From assembly GCF_002127325.2 (NCBI RefSeq), contig NC_035446.2:153380629-153444628 (forward strand): a stretch of DNA of 64,000 nt, given 5' to 3'. Position 1 is the first letter of the stretch. Every line of letters starts with the position of its first letter. Under the pieces are notes generated by a model, which was not told the DNA's origin, did no database searches, and was given only the letters and a program-made list of their open reading frames with translations. The stretch comes from Helianthus annuus. Lineage: Eukaryota > Streptophyta > Magnoliopsida > Asterales > Asteraceae. Positions 63,416 through 64,000 of the stretch are shown piece after piece. A program made the translations under genes and the position numbers.

Positions 63416-64000
63416 TGTCATGGCCCCCGACCCAGTTTTACCCGTTTCAGGAGCCGCGGGACAGAAATCCTGCGGTATTTAAATTTTAGGCGACAGCGTA
63501 AGTCTTTTTAAAACAGGATCTTTTAATAATTCAAACTGCCCGTTTTTATAACTGAGGGATAAAATCCCCTAATTTACAATAATGGGATTTCTCCGGGAAA
63601 TCTTTATTTTCAAAACATGTTTCTTTTATTTATTTACAATGAGCCACTTTTCTAAGCTGGGAGTGCTTCGCGGCACTTCTCTTTCTTTGCTCACAATATA
63701 TCACCTGAAACAGGTTTGAAAAAGGTTTTGTCAGCGGGGAAATACTGAGTGAATCATTCATTTTACTAAAACGACACATTAGTTATAATTCACAGTATTA
63801 AGAGCGATTACAATGTTTCTGATATCAAACCAACTACCCACGGTACTTTATCACTCGACCCACTGGCCCCCCTGTCCAGTGGTGTCTGTGATTATGGTCA
63901 TATCACCCATTGGCTGCCCCAATGTTGAAGATTATCAAGTAATGTATACAAAACCCCACATACCGGCTGTAACTTGGTGATTACAAAGACTTAATCCCTG
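63416..64000 (-). repeat. 5' LTR of the chromovirus, cut by the window end
   Basis: Begins TGTCATGGCCCCCGACCC. The 585 bases in view match 55809-56393 except for about eight differences, including one added C (my count by eye). The shared sequence includes caggagccgcgggacagaaa. The low divergence agrees with the mostly intact coding region. Confidence 0.92.

Overview
This looks like nuclear DNA of a flowering plant. It holds one intron-containing plant C2H2 zinc-finger gene of the INDETERMINATE DOMAIN (IDD) family, in a landscape made almost entirely of transposable elements: LTR retrotransposons, MULE-type foldback elements, hAT, PIF/Harbinger-like and Helitron-like pieces. The long LTRs that begin TGTCACACCCC, and the style of the elements, suggest a eudicot and probably an Asteraceae. 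That family assignment is from memory, not from a search.

Layout. 1-5202: the 3' part of a Tat-lineage Ty3/gypsy element on the + strand. It has the integrase end, then a four-exon gene running antisense inside the element, then the 3' LTR. 5203-8260: a satellite-like block of palindromes. 8261-26865: a nest of elements. A decayed Ty1/copia element on the - strand is split into reverse transcriptase, integrase and gag pieces by solo or truncated LTRs of another family, and one of those LTRs is itself split by a further solo LTR. Three insertions have matching or near-matching 5-bp target duplications. 26952-34064: seven foldback or inverted-repeat elements lie end to end, separated only by TA tracts, and share a similar terminal layout. 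34080-36200: a Helitron-like element with a 9-bp-TSD MITE inside it, a hAT-like element inserted exactly at the Helitron terminus, and a long TA tract.

36200-41300: the gene island. A plausible promoter and a GA-rich leader precede the three-exon IDD gene (480 aa, apparently intact). 41374-50306: downstream TEs, namely a PIF/Harbinger-like insertion in a short tandem repeat, two Helitron-type termini, two related Tourist-like MITEs, a hAT element with a perfect 8-bp TSD, and a 2.2-kb MULE that carries an unrecognised acidic-protein ORF. 50307-55808: sparse sequence with several short-motif arrays and a probable gene fragment split by a solo LTR. 55809-64000: a nearly complete Ty3/gypsy chromovirus (Tekay-like) on the - strand, with both LTRs (the right one cut by the window edge), primer-binding site, polypurine tract, and gag-pol broken by one stop and one frameshift. 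Two extra ORFs lie between the primer-binding site and gag.

The only gene with a likely host function is the IDD transcription factor. Everything else is mobile-element coding sequence, its remnants, or repeats. The most unusual features are the chain of foldback elements, the shared coding remnants in two of the MULEs, the spliced antisense gene in the Tat element, and the two extra ORFs of the chromovirus.
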